From an uncultured Rhodospirillaceae bacterium (GTDB lineage: Bacteria; Pseudomonadota; Alphaproteobacteria; Azospirillales; Azospirillaceae): a DNA stretch of 64,000 nucleotides. Numbering within the stretch: the stretch's first letter is position 1; every line of letters begins with the position of its first letter. The position numbers and the translations under genes are program-made. Below the pieces are notes generated by a model. It was given only the letters and a program-made list of their open reading frames with translations, was not told where the DNA came from and searched no databases. The DNA lies in the NCBI GenBank assembly GCA_937927415.1, contig CALBDS010000003.1, positions 1-64,000 on the forward strand, given 5' to 3'. Shown one piece after another: positions 42,769 through 50,924 of this stretch.

Positions 42769-43475
42769 GTGATTTTCTGCCGTCTGAGACCCTGTGGACG
42801 TGGCTGCGCGCCGCCGTCGCCGACCCCGCCACCGGCTGGAGCCTGGGCAGTTTCGGCGCCATTGCCGAATTCACCCGCGACCCGGACGAGGCCGTGCGCC
42901 TGACCCTGGACGGCCCGGAGCTGGTGGCGGCGACCGCCCGCGGCGGGTTGCGGCTGCGGCCCGATCCGGCGGTGCGCGCCCTGGCCTACACCACCGCCGG
43001 AACCCGTGCCCCGGCGGTGGCCCTGTGCCTGCCCACCGCCGCGTGCACCGGCAGCGGCATCACCGCCGTCACCGAAATCGGGCCGGACGGCGAGGCTCTG
43101 GACGACGGGGACCGGGGCGGCATCCTGTTCGATCTGGGCCTGAACCTGCGGCAGGCGGCGGCCTGTGTGCGGGCATCCGACGCGGCGATGGCCGAACGGC
43201 TGCGCGCCGGCATCGGGCGTGGCATGTTCGACCCCGCCAGCCCCTTGAGCGCCGCGTGGCCGGACCTCAGCCCGCACCGGATCTTCACCTGTTCCTTCGC
43301 ACGGATCGAGGTGAAACAGCCCATTCCCCGCCCCGGCGGCCGCAGCCCGGACGGCCCGCACACCCATGTCCTGCCCAAGCTGATCGGCACCGGGCGCACC
43401 CACGCGGCCAACGTGCCGGTTCCCGATGGCTGGATCCCGTGCGTGTCGCTGTTCCCGCCGAGCTTTCCGGGCTGA
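42765..43475 (+). CDS. Unrecognised protein, last gene of the B12-uptake operon
   Basis: A 236-residue cytoplasmic protein with no signal peptide or membrane helix. It begins SDFLPSETLWTWLRAAVADPATGWSLG and ends with a conserved-looking block (HTHVLPKLIGTGRTHAANVPVPDG, then WIPCVSLFPPSF). It contains several Cys residues and His-rich segments. I do not recognise the family. The 4-nt overlap with btuD and control by the same riboswitch tie it to cobalamin handling. A role in processing the imported corrinoid, or as a chaperone, is possible but not shown. Confidence 0.7.
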   Translation: MSDFLPSETLWTWLRAAVADPATGWSLGSFGAIAEFTRDPDEAVRLTLDGPELVAATARGGLRLRPDPAVRALAYTTAGTRAPAVALCLPTAACTGSGITAVTEIGPDGEALDDGDRGGILFDLGLNLRQAAACVRASDAAMAERLRAGIGRGMFDPASPLSAAWPDLSPHRIFTCSFARIEVKQPIPRPGGRSPDGPHTHVLPKLIGTGRTHAANVPVPDGWIPCVSLFPPSFPG

Positions 43476-43484
43476 CCGGCGGCA

Positions 43485-44912
43485 TCAGACCCGCCGAGCG
43501 TCCCATTCCAGCAACCCGGTGCCCAGCATCCAGCCGGCGACCGACAGCCCGGCGTCGGGCGGCAGCCGTGCGGCCCAGCGGCCGATCAGGTCCAGCACGG
43601 TCATTCCCGGCCGGACCATGGCGAACAGCGGCGGCAGGAAATGGCCCCCCAGATAGGCCGCCGGCCGCTCCAGCCCCGGATGGGTCAGGGCCGGCCCGCT
43701 GACCACGAAATCCCCCCGGATGGACGGCACCTCCACAATGCCGGCCAGGGGGGACGGGACCACGGGTCGGTCGAGAACAGCGCCGTCACCCAAGGGGGGT
43801 GGGACCGGATGCGGCGGCTCCATCGGCGGTTCCACCGCCCGCGCCCGCCAGAAGCCATGACCGGACCGGCCGGCGGCGGCATAGAACCCGGCGGCCCAAC
43901 GCCGGTGCCGCAGGGCGGCGCGCTCCACCTCTCCCTGATAAAAGGCGTCGGCCATGGCGCCGTCGCCGGGGTGCCGCAGGCGGGTGTTAACGACGATGGC
44001 GGCGTCGAGTGCCGATTGCAGCGCCTTTTCCACCCCGCTGGACGACAGGGGATCGATGCCGATGGCCGCCTCCCCGATCTTGATAAGGGTGGGTGTCGCC
44101 ACCCGCCGCTCCACCCAGGCGCCGGCATCGCAGCCGCGCACCGGCCCGGCCTCGGCCCGATCCGCCAGCCCGCACAGCAGCGCCGATCCCGCCAGCATCC
44201 GGTGCAACCGCCCCGCCGCCGTCTCCCGCCCTTTCAGGGCGTTGAAATCAACAAACGCCATGGTGGTGTAACGCCCGCCGGGCAGCGGAACGCCCCACAG
44301 CCACCCCTCGTCCACCGCCTCGATGCGCGGCTCCGCCGGCAGCCCGCCGCCCCGCCAATCGCAATGGAGCGCCAGCGTCGGCACGCCACACAGGGTCCGC
44401 TCCCCCCGCAGGGCGCCGGCCCGCCCCGTGGCGTCGGCCAACACCGCCACCTCCAGATCCACCACCCCATCCGAGCCGTTCAGACGCAGGCGCCAGCCGT
44501 CATCCGTCGCCACCCGGCCGACCAGAGTGGCCGGCTGCCGCACCACCACGCCGCCATCCCGCGCGGCGTCGAGAAGCAGAGCGTCGAAGCGCGCCCGGTC
44601 CACCAGCAGCCCCGGCTGGGCGGTGTGGTCGCGCACATCCACCCCACCGCTCCACAAAACGGCGGTGTGACGGCAGGCAAGGAAACCGGCGGCGTCCACC
44701 CGCCCGGCAATCCCCAGCCGTTCGAAAAAGACCCACACACCGGGCGTCAGGGATTCCCCCACATGAGGCCGCGGGAACGCCGCCCGCTCCACCAGCCACA
44801 CCCGATGCCCCAATTGCGCCAGCCGCAGGGCAAAGGCGCTTCCCGCCGGCCCGCCGCCCAGCACGCACACATCGGCCCGCTCGACCGCCTGCTGCCGTTT
44901 CCCGCCGGACAT
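43485..44912 (-). CDS. FAD-dependent monooxygenase/halogenase-like protein
   Basis: A 475-residue flavoprotein of the PHBH-fold group that includes tryptophan halogenases, geranylgeranyl reductases and maturation monooxygenases. The N-terminal Rossmann motif is VCVLGGGPAGSAFALRLAQLG and the following FPRPHVGESLTPGVWVFFERLG resembles halogenase-type proteins; PLSSSGVEKALQSALDAA replaces the usual FVDPFFSSGV-like segment. The start at 44912 has GGAGGGG upstream; a longer frame to 45017 does not. It converges on the B12-operon tail. Substrate unknown; several such enzymes modify amino acid side chains in proteins. Confidence 0.8.
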   Translation of the reverse strand: MSGGKRQQAVERADVCVLGGGPAGSAFALRLAQLGHRVWLVERAAFPRPHVGESLTPGVWVFFERLGIAGRVDAAGFLACRHTAVLWSGGVDVRDHTAQPGLLVDRARFDALLLDAARDGGVVVRQPATLVGRVATDDGWRLRLNGSDGVVDLEVAVLADATGRAGALRGERTLCGVPTLALHCDWRGGGLPAEPRIEAVDEGWLWGVPLPGGRYTTMAFVDFNALKGRETAAGRLHRMLAGSALLCGLADRAEAGPVRGCDAGAWVERRVATPTLIKIGEAAIGIDPLSSSGVEKALQSALDAAIVVNTRLRHPGDGAMADAFYQGEVERAALRHRRWAAGFYAAAGRSGHGFWRARAVEPPMEPPHPVPPPLGDGAVLDRPVVPSPLAGIVEVPSIRGDFVVSGPALTHPGLERPAAYLGGHFLPPLFAMVRPGMTVLDLIGRWAARLPPDAGLSVAGWMLGTGLLEWDARRV

Positions 44913-45250
44913 ACCGCCCCCCTCCCGCCCGTTCTGGCCGCCATCGCCGGGTTGCGAGGCCGCGCAACGGCACGATGCTAGGAAAAGCAGCCGCACAAAA
45001 GCAACTTTAAGAAACAATTCTTGCCATATTTATTCGTATTTGAATGCATTCAAATGCTTTTTGCATCCTGAACGAAGGAACGGCGGGCATTCCTCTTCCC
45101 TTCCCCCCTCTTCGGGAGCAGACTTGCCGTGAGCAATCAGGGTAAGCCCCTGGTCCGCCCGTCACCGCACGCCGATGTGAGGCTGGTTCACCCAAGCCGG
45201 CGCCATCCCGCCGGCCCTTATCCCAACGGCAACCGCGAGGCACGGATAAA
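44913..45250. other. 338-bp divergent intergenic region
   Basis: It holds the promoters of the FAD monooxygenase (minus) and the VanZ-like gene (plus). AT-rich from about 44995 to 45060, with a perfect 18-bp palindrome (separate entry). The remainder (45100-45250) is GC-rich and shows no supported gene. Confidence 0.6.
45038..45055. promoter_or_regulatory. Perfect 18-bp palindrome, candidate operator
   Basis: ATTTGAATGCATTCAAAT is its own reverse complement. It lies 126 bp before the FAD monooxygenase start and 196 bp before the VanZ-like gene, within AT-rich DNA, and has the size and symmetry of a dimeric repressor site (for example of TetR or MarR type). Confidence 0.55.
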
Positions 45251-45616
45251 GTGGCGTTTTCCACCCATCGTTCCCTGTTGATTTTCTGGTGTCTGGCGCT
45301 GGCGGCAACGGCGATCCTGGGCCTGACCTCGGCCGCTGCACCGCCATCGGAACATCACCTGGACAAGATGATTCATCTGGGCGTCTTCGGCGCCCTGGCG
45401 ACGGTTCCCATGGCGGGGTTCCGCCGCCCGGCGTGGGCGCTGGGGGCGGCGCTGGCGCTGATTCCCTTTGGCGGGCTGATCGAACTGGGCCAGACCCTGA
45501 TACCCGACCGCAACGGATCGTTCGGTGATGCCGCGGCCAACACCTTGGGGGTGTTGCTGGGCATTGCGGCGGGGTGGATGCTCCGCCGCCTGCGGACCCG
45601 TCTGCAGGCGGCGTGA
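45251..45616 (+). CDS. VanZ-like membrane protein
   Basis: A 121-residue protein with about four hydrophobic segments. The VanZ family pattern is present: DKMIHLGVFGALA, then ELGQTLIPDRNGSFGDAAANTLGVLLG (conserved Glu, Arg, Asp and Asn). The start is GTG 45251. The family is named after teicoplanin resistance but the role of most members is unknown; resistance should not be inferred. It ends in front of a shared terminator with the convergent fghA. Confidence 0.82.
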   Translation: MAFSTHRSLLIFWCLALAATAILGLTSAAAPPSEHHLDKMIHLGVFGALATVPMAGFRRPAWALGAALALIPFGGLIELGQTLIPDRNGSFGDAAANTLGVLLGIAAGWMLRRLRTRLQAA

Positions 45617-45685
45617 TCCAGCCTTTGTTTTGCCCTCGCCGGGCGGGCGCATCCGCGCCCTTGGCCGCGGCCTCAATGGCCGCCA

Positions 45686-45721
45686 AGAGCAACATGCCTC
45701 AAATCTAAGGCTTGTTGCTCT
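45686..45721. terminator. Long hairpin between convergent VanZ-like gene and fghA
   Basis: AGAGCAACA (45686-45694) pairs with TGTTGCTCT (45713-45721), and inside it GCCT pairs with AGGC, forming an almost continuous 14-bp stem. It overlaps the fghA stop codon and probably ends transcripts from both sides. Confidence 0.65.
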
Positions 45722-46568
45722 ACCCGTTCAGAACGCTTGCGTGATGGCGCAAGTGGTCGTCGATGAAGCTGGCGATGAAGAAATAGCTGTGGTCATAGCC
45801 GGGCTGCATCCGCAGGGTCAGCGGATGCCCCGCCGCCCGCGCCGCCTGTTCCAGCGAGCCGGGGCGAAGCTGGGTGTCGAGGAAGCTGTCACGGTCCCCC
45901 TGGTCCACCAGGATCGGCAACCGCTCCGCCGCCCGCGCGATCAGGGAACAGGCGTCCCATTCCCGCCACGCCTGCCGGTCCGGCCCCAGATAGCGGCTGA
46001 ACGCCTTTTCCCCCCACGGCACCGCCATGGGGTTGACGATGGGGGCGAAGGCCGACACCGAACGGTACCGGCCGGGATTGCGCAGCGCGCACACCAACGC
46101 CCCGTGCCCGCCCATGGAATGGCCGGACACACCCCGCCGGTCCGACACCGGAAAGGCCGCTTCCACCAGTCCCGGCAGTTCGTGCACCACATAGTCGTGC
46201 ATCCGGTAATGCCGCGACCACGGTTCCTGTGTGGCGTTGAGGTAGAACCCCGCCCCCAGGCCGAAATCCCACGCGCCGTCCGGGTCGCCCGCCACCCCCT
46301 CGCCCCGCGGGCTGGTGTCGGGGGCGACGATGGCAAGACCAAGCTCGGCGGCGGCGCGCATGGCCCCGGCCTTCTGCATGAAATTCTCGTCGGTGCAGGT
46401 CAGACCCGACAGCCAATAGAGCACCGGCACCCGCCGCCCCTCCCCCGCCTGCGGCGGCAGGAACACGGCGAACGTCATGGTGGTGTTGGTGACGGCGGAC
46501 AGGTGGCGGTAGCGTTTGTGCCAGCCGCCGAAGCACTTGTTTTCCGAGACGATGGTCAGGGAGTCCAT
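45720..46568 (-). CDS. fghA: S-formylglutathione hydrolase FghA
   Basis: A 282-residue esterase that hydrolyses S-formylglutathione to formate and glutathione, the last step of glutathione-dependent formaldehyde oxidation. The nucleophile Ser151 is in SGHSMGGHG; the Asp lies in VDQGDRDSF and the His in YDHSYFFIASF. The N-terminus has the family sequence SENKCFGGWHKRY, followed by YWLSGLTCTDENF. The start at 46568 has AAGGAGG upstream. It follows adhC on the same strand, 152 bp away. Confidence 0.96.
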   Translation of the reverse strand: MDSLTIVSENKCFGGWHKRYRHLSAVTNTTMTFAVFLPPQAGEGRRVPVLYWLSGLTCTDENFMQKAGAMRAAAELGLAIVAPDTSPRGEGVAGDPDGAWDFGLGAGFYLNATQEPWSRHYRMHDYVVHELPGLVEAAFPVSDRRGVSGHSMGGHGALVCALRNPGRYRSVSAFAPIVNPMAVPWGEKAFSRYLGPDRQAWREWDACSLIARAAERLPILVDQGDRDSFLDTQLRPGSLEQAARAAGHPLTLRMQPGYDHSYFFIASFIDDHLRHHASVLNG

Positions 46569-46594
46569 GGCATCCCTCCTTGGTGCTGACGCAC

Positions 46595-46689
46595 GCGGGC
46601 TGCCGCCCGCACCCGCGTGGGGGCAGACAGCCCCCACACCCCCAGTTTTTTAAAAACCTGATGGGTCCGGGAAGCTGTGCTTCCCGGAC
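46595..46689. repeat. Cluster of inverted repeats between adhC and fghA
   Basis: Three hairpins in 95 bp: GCGGGC/GCCCGC (46595-46610), GTGGGGGC/GCCCCCAC (46617-46637, followed by a T6 run on the plus strand) and GTCCGGGAAGC/GCTTCCCGGAC (46665-46689, 11-bp stem with 3-nt loop). The pattern resembles intergenic palindromic repeats rather than a single terminator; they may reduce fghA expression relative to adhC. Confidence 0.6.
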
Positions 46690-46720
46690 GGGGCCTGGGG
46701 CGGTAGCCCCAGCACGCGCC

Positions 46721-47839
46721 TTACTGGTTGTACAGAATGACGGAGCGGATGCTCTTGCCCTCGTGCATCAGGTCGAAGGCGTGGTTGATGTCCTCCAGCC
46801 CCATGGTGTGGGTGATGAAGGTGTCCAGCTCGAACTCCCCGCGCAGGTAGCGTTCCACATACTCCGGCAGTTCCGAGCGCCCACGCACCCCGCCGAAAGC
46901 CGAGCCGCGCCACACCCGCCCGGTGACCAGCTGGAACGGGCGGGTGCTGATCTCCTCCCCGGCTCCGGCAACGCCGATGATGACGGACTCGCCCCAACCC
47001 TTGTGGCAGCATTCCAGGGCGGCGCGCATGACCTTCACATTGCCGATGCACTCGAACGAGTAATCGACGCCGCCGTCGGTCATCTCCACCAGAACCTCCT
47101 GGATCGGGCGGTCATAATCCTGCGGGTTGATGACGTCGGTGGCGCCAAGCTGGCGGGCGATTTCGAACTTCGACGGGTTGATGTCGATGCCGATGATGCG
47201 CGAGGCCTTGGCCATCACCGCACCGATGATCGCCGACAAACCGATGCCGCCCAGACCGAAGATGGCGACCGTCGCCCCCGGCTCCACCTTGGCCGTGTTC
47301 ATCACCGCACCGATGCCGGTGGTGACACCGCAGCCCAGCAGGCAGACCTTTTCCAGCGGAGCCGCCTTGTTGATCTTCGCCACCGCGATTTCCGGCAGCA
47401 CCGTGTATTCGGAGAAGGTGGAGGTGCCCATGTAATGGAACACATCCTTGCCGCCGACGCTGAACCGGGTGGTACCGTCGGGCATCAGCCCCTTGCCCTG
47501 GGTGGCGCGGATGGCCTGGCACAGGTTGGTCTTGCCCGACAGGCAGAATTTGCACTTTCCGCATTCAGGCGTGTAGAGCGGGATCACATGGTCGCCCACC
47601 GCGACCGAGGTCACGCCCGGCCCCACCTCCTCCACCACCCCGGCCCCTTCGTGGCCGAGGATGCAGGGGAACACCCCTTCGGAATCCGCCCCCGACAGGG
47701 TGTAGGCGTCGGTATGGCACACGCCGGTGGCGACGAGGCGGACCAGCACCTCCCCCGTCTTGGGCGGGGCGATCTGGACCTGCTCGATTTCCAGCGGCTT
47801 CCTGGCTTCCCAGGCCACGGCGGCGCGCGACGTAATCAT
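46721..47839 (-). CDS. adhC: S-(hydroxymethyl)glutathione dehydrogenase (class III alcohol dehydrogenase)
   Basis: A 372-residue zinc enzyme that oxidises the formaldehyde-glutathione adduct with NAD; it also reduces S-nitrosoglutathione. Catalytic zinc ligands include Cys41 (VCHTDAYTL) and His63 (LGHEGAG); structural zinc ligands are Cys93, 96, 99 and 107. The NAD motif is IFGLGGIGL. The start at 47839 gives the normal family length. It is divergent from a LysR-type gene, which may control it. Confidence 0.96.
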   Translation of the reverse strand: MITSRAAVAWEARKPLEIEQVQIAPPKTGEVLVRLVATGVCHTDAYTLSGADSEGVFPCILGHEGAGVVEEVGPGVTSVAVGDHVIPLYTPECGKCKFCLSGKTNLCQAIRATQGKGLMPDGTTRFSVGGKDVFHYMGTSTFSEYTVLPEIAVAKINKAAPLEKVCLLGCGVTTGIGAVMNTAKVEPGATVAIFGLGGIGLSAIIGAVMAKASRIIGIDINPSKFEIARQLGATDVINPQDYDRPIQEVLVEMTDGGVDYSFECIGNVKVMRAALECCHKGWGESVIIGVAGAGEEISTRPFQLVTGRVWRGSAFGGVRGRSELPEYVERYLRGEFELDTFITHTMGLEDINHAFDLMHEGKSIRSVILYNQ

Positions 47840-47926
47840 CTCCGACCCCTCAATCCCATGGTTCGTGTGCAGAAGGGGACAGCCTATCACCGGCACCATG
47901 GTTGACAATCCGGCGGATACGGAGAG

Positions 47927-47950
47927 GATTATTGCATCATTGGGATAATC
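47927..47950. promoter_or_regulatory. Dyad in front of the LysR-type gene
   Basis: GATTAT (47927-47932) and ATAATC (47945-47950) form a 6-bp dyad with 12-bp spacing, 14 bp before the regulator start and 88 bp before adhC. It fits the T-N11-A pattern of LysR-type sites and could be the shared or autoregulatory operator. Confidence 0.5.
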
Positions 47951-47963
47951 GCCGGGCGACAGC

Positions 47964-48851
47964 ATGGGGCAGTGGGACGGGATCGACGAATTCGTGGCGG
48001 TGGCCGACACCGGCAGCTTCACCGCCGCCGCGCGGCGGCTGCGCCTGTCCTCCTCCCAGCTCAGCCGCACCATCGCCGCCCTGGAAGACCGGCTGGGGGC
48101 GCGGCTGTTCTACCGCACCACCCGGCGGGTGACGCTGACGGAGGCCGGCGGCGTGCTGCTCGGCCATTGCCGCCGGCTGGTGGAGGAGCGCGACGAAGCC
48201 CTGCTGGCCGTCCGCGACCTGCAAGGCGAGCCGAAGGGGCTGTTGCGCCTGACCAGCGCCGTCGCCTATGGGGAGCGGTTCGTGGTGCCGCTGGTCAATG
48301 ATTTCATCGCCCGCCACCCCAAGCTCAGCGTCAGCATCGAACTGACCAACCGCACGCTGGATCTGGTGCACGAGGGGGTGGATCTGGCGGTGCGGCTGGG
48401 GCGGCTCAGCGATTCCAGTCTGGTGGCGACCCGGCTGGCGCCGCGGGTGATGCACCTGTGCGCCGCCCCGTCCTATCTGGCGCGTTATGGCACGCCGCAC
48501 ACCCTGTCGGAACTGGACGGGCACGCCTGTCTGACCGGCACGGCCGATGCCTGGACCTTCATGCGCGATGGGCGGGAATGGTCCTTCGCGCCCAAGGGCC
48601 GTTGGCGCTGCAACAGCGGGACGGCGGTGCTGGATGCCGCCCTGCGCGGGTTCGGCCTGTGCCAGTTGCCCGACTATTACGTGCGCGAGCCGGTCGCCGA
48701 CGGGCGGCTGGTGTCGCTGCTGCCGGCCCACCGCCCGCCCAACACCGCGGTGTGGGCGGTCTATCCCCAGCGCCGCCACCTGTCGCCCAAGGTGCGGCTG
48801 CTGATCGAGCACCTGCGCGACGGTCTGGCGGCCCGGCCCGAATATCAATAA
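47964..48851 (+). CDS. LysR-family transcriptional regulator
   Basis: A 295-residue regulator with an N-terminal winged helix-turn-helix (FVAVADTGSFTAAARRLRLSSSQLSRTIAALEDRLGARLFYRTTRRVTLTEAG, residues 9-62) and a C-terminal effector-binding domain of the CrgA type. It is divergent from adhC across 124 bp; in such arrangements the regulator usually controls its neighbour, but formaldehyde sensing by this protein is only an inference. Confidence 0.9.
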   Translation: MGQWDGIDEFVAVADTGSFTAAARRLRLSSSQLSRTIAALEDRLGARLFYRTTRRVTLTEAGGVLLGHCRRLVEERDEALLAVRDLQGEPKGLLRLTSAVAYGERFVVPLVNDFIARHPKLSVSIELTNRTLDLVHEGVDLAVRLGRLSDSSLVATRLAPRVMHLCAAPSYLARYGTPHTLSELDGHACLTGTADAWTFMRDGREWSFAPKGRWRCNSGTAVLDAALRGFGLCQLPDYYVREPVADGRLVSLLPAHRPPNTAVWAVYPQRRHLSPKVRLLIEHLRDGLAARPEYQ

Positions 48852-48878
48852 CCTCGCCGCAAGAACAAGGAAGCGAGC

Positions 48879-49334
48879 ATGACCGAGATTTATGTGGATG
48901 CCGACGCCTGCCCCGTGCGTGACGAGGTGTTCCGGGTGGCCGGGCGCCACGGGCTGGCGGTCCATCTGGTGACCAACGGCACCATGCGGCCGCCGTCCTA
49001 CCCGCTGGCGCGCTTCGTGCTGGTGGGCCAGGGAGCCGACGCCGCCGACGACTGGATCGCCGAACACATCCAGCGGGGCGACGTGTGCATCACCGCCGAC
49101 ATTCCGCTGGCCGCCCGCTGCCTGGAACGCACGGCGCGGGCGCTGTCCCCCACCGGGCGGCCCTTCACCGCCGACAACATCGGGCAGGCGCTGGCGATGC
49201 GGGACCTGTCGCGCCATCTGCGCGAAACCGGCGCCATCACCGGCGGCCCGCCGCCGCTGGGCAAATCCGACCGCTCCCAGTTCCTGAACGCGCTGGAGAC
49301 AATGCTGCAGGCCATCAAGCGGCAGGGGGCATAA
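48879..49334 (+). CDS. DUF188 (YaiI/YqxD) family protein
   Basis: A 151-residue protein with the complete family pattern: N-terminal YVDADACPVRDEV, HLVTNGTM, then CITADIPLAARCLE and the C-terminal SRHLRETG followed by KSDRSQFLNALE. The fold is related to PIN/NYN nucleases, and the acidic residues near the N-terminus and in TADIPLA would bind metal; no activity is proven for the family. It lies 27 nt after the LysR gene and 151 bp before a diverged second copy. Confidence 0.9.
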   Translation: MTEIYVDADACPVRDEVFRVAGRHGLAVHLVTNGTMRPPSYPLARFVLVGQGADAADDWIAEHIQRGDVCITADIPLAARCLERTARALSPTGRPFTADNIGQALAMRDLSRHLRETGAITGGPPPLGKSDRSQFLNALETMLQAIKRQGA

Positions 49335-49485
49335 GGAAGGCCACAACCATCGGGATTTTTGATAAAGATCGATGGAGATAACAAAAGACAGAATATTTTA
49401 CATCAGACAAAAGAAATTGCCGTGCTCTGATTATCTTCCCTAGCCTTGCCTCCCTCTGGACATCAACAGCCCTTTGGGAAGGCGT

Positions 49486-49881
49486 ATGACCAAGCTGTAT
49501 ATTGACCACGACACATGCCCTGTTCTGGACGATGTGCTTCGGCTGGCGTCAGAGCGCGCCGTCACGATTGAACTGGTGACGGCCAACCCCACCCTTCCCC
49601 CACCCTATCCCGGTGTGACGGTGGTTTTCCGTCCTCCGCGCGCGGGCGCCGTCGCGTGGATCAATGGATCGGTTCTGCCGGACGACCTGTGCGCGACCGG
49701 CGATGCCGATCTGGCGAATCGCTGCCTGTCCCGTGGGGCGCGGGTCCTGAAACCCAATGGGGATTTCTACGGCAGCGACCCGCGGCAGGGGCAACGGTCC
49801 GGTGCGGCCGTCATTCCGGCGCCGACGCTGGCGGAACGGCTGTTGTTCCTCCAGACCCTGGAAACGCTGTTGCCCGCGTAA
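49486..49881 (+). CDS. Diverged second DUF188-like protein
   Basis: A 131-residue protein colinear with its upstream neighbour: YIDHDTCPVLDDVLRLA matches YVDADACPVRDEVFRVA, IELVTAN matches VHLVTNG, and TGDADLANRCLSRGARVL matches TADIPLAARCLERTARAL. It lacks the family C-terminal SRH...GG/KSDRSQF block and several family acids are changed (DADAC to DHDTC, TADIPLA to TGDADLA). The start at 49486 follows GGGAAGG. It appears to be an old tandem duplicate with altered function. Confidence 0.75.
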   Translation: MTKLYIDHDTCPVLDDVLRLASERAVTIELVTANPTLPPPYPGVTVVFRPPRAGAVAWINGSVLPDDLCATGDADLANRCLSRGARVLKPNGDFYGSDPRQGQRSGAAVIPAPTLAERLLFLQTLETLLPA

Positions 49882-50379
49882 TTACTGCAGAACGGGCAGC
49901 GCCACCTTTCCCTTCAGCGGCGGGGCATAGGACGGCGCGGTGTAGGTGGGGATCAGCATCGGCTGGTAGAGCGGCGCCACGGTCATCGCGTCCGCAGGGG
50001 GTACAGCACTTTCCCCAACCCCCGGCATCGCCACCACCGGCGAGGCCTGGATGGGGCCTGCGGGGGACGGAGCGGTCCGCCCCGGCTGGGGTGCGGCGGC
50101 GGGTTGCTGCGGGACGTAGCGCGGCGCCACGGGGGCCTGGACCGCCTGCGGAGCCGGCGTCAGGGGAACGGGAGTGCCGGCCCGCGCGGCGGTGGGGGCC
50201 AGCGGCACCATGGTGCCCACCGGCATGGCCGGCGTGGCGACGGCGGGCACGGTGTAGGCGACGGGGCTGCGCTCCACCATCACCACCATGGGATTGTTGC
50301 GGGTGGGGACACACGCCGCCAGCCCGGCCATCACCACGGCCAGCAGCCCGACCCGTCCCATCATCACACCCTTGTTCAT
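49882..50379 (-). CDS. Pro/Ala-rich lipoprotein
   Basis: A 165-residue exported protein with a lipobox (MAGLAAC, Cys at residue 23) after a short signal. The mature part is very rich in Pro, Ala and Val with repeated PVAP/TPAP-like units and little predicted structure, so it may span or coat the envelope. It overlaps the upstream lipoprotein gene by 4 nt. Its stop abuts the convergent DUF188 gene. No family recognised. Confidence 0.7.
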   Translation of the reverse strand: MNKGVMMGRVGLLAVVMAGLAACVPTRNNPMVVMVERSPVAYTVPAVATPAMPVGTMVPLAPTAARAGTPVPLTPAPQAVQAPVAPRYVPQQPAAAPQPGRTAPSPAGPIQASPVVAMPGVGESAVPPADAMTVAPLYQPMLIPTYTAPSYAPPLKGKVALPVLQ

Positions 50380-50843
50380 AGCGGCGGCTCCACCGGCGTT
50401 ACCCGACCGTCATTGTACACCATCCGGGGCAGCACGGTCATCCGGTCCACCGGCGTTCCGATGAAACTGGGGTAATACGGGTTGGGATCATAGGACATGC
50501 GCAGCAGCGTGCCCTTGTCATCGAAATAGAGATTGATCGACGACACCAGTTCGCTGCGCACGGTGCCGTTGGGAAAACGGCTTTCCGCCTGGATGGCGCG
50601 GAACGGATAGGTGTAGGTGACCACCGTCAGCCGGCTGTAGCGGTCGAACCGCGGCCCCGGATTGGGCGGGCCGAGCATGGCACGGATATCATCGTAGCGG
50701 GCGTTGAGGGCGAAGGCATAGGCCGGCTCGATCCGCACCGCCACCGGCGGCGGCTCCGGCGGCGGCAGAGAGCAGCCACCGGCCAGCACGGCCAGGACCG
50801 TCGCCATCACCCGCACGCCCATCTGCCCGCCACGCCCCATCAT
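50376..50843 (-). CDS. Putative lipoprotein of unknown function
   Basis: A 155-residue exported protein. The signal ends in VLAVLAGGCSLPPPEPPP; the -3 residue is Ala, making the lipobox imperfect. The mature domain (IEPAYAFALNARYDDIRAMLGPPNPGPRFDRYSRLTVVTYTYPF) resembles small SmpA/BamE-like folds in its alternating strands and helix, but I cannot assign it. Several in-frame ATG codons exist (50843, 50840, 50822, 50807); 50843 is chosen for an AGGA site. It is coupled to the Pro-rich lipoprotein. Confidence 0.65.
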   Translation of the reverse strand: MMGRGGQMGVRVMATVLAVLAGGCSLPPPEPPPVAVRIEPAYAFALNARYDDIRAMLGPPNPGPRFDRYSRLTVVTYTYPFRAIQAESRFPNGTVRSELVSSINLYFDDKGTLLRMSYDPNPYYPSFIGTPVDRMTVLPRMVYNDGRVTPVEPPL

Positions 50844-50924
50844 CCGTCCTGACCATCCGCCGGATTGTCCCACCCGGACTCTTACACGCCGATGGCGGGC
50901 GGCGCAACGCGGCGCAAAAGCAGG

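Noticed and set aside
43485..44912. Specific assignment as QhpG (cofactor-maturation monooxygenase) or as a halogenase
   Set aside because: No other qhp or natural-product genes are in the neighbourhood and the sequence alone does not separate these families.
45251..45616. Glycopeptide resistance from the VanZ-like protein
   Set aside because: No other van genes are present and most VanZ-family proteins have no link to resistance.
47902..47930. TTGACA as -35 of the LysR-type gene
   Set aside because: The box is perfect but no acceptable -10 lies 16-18 nt downstream.
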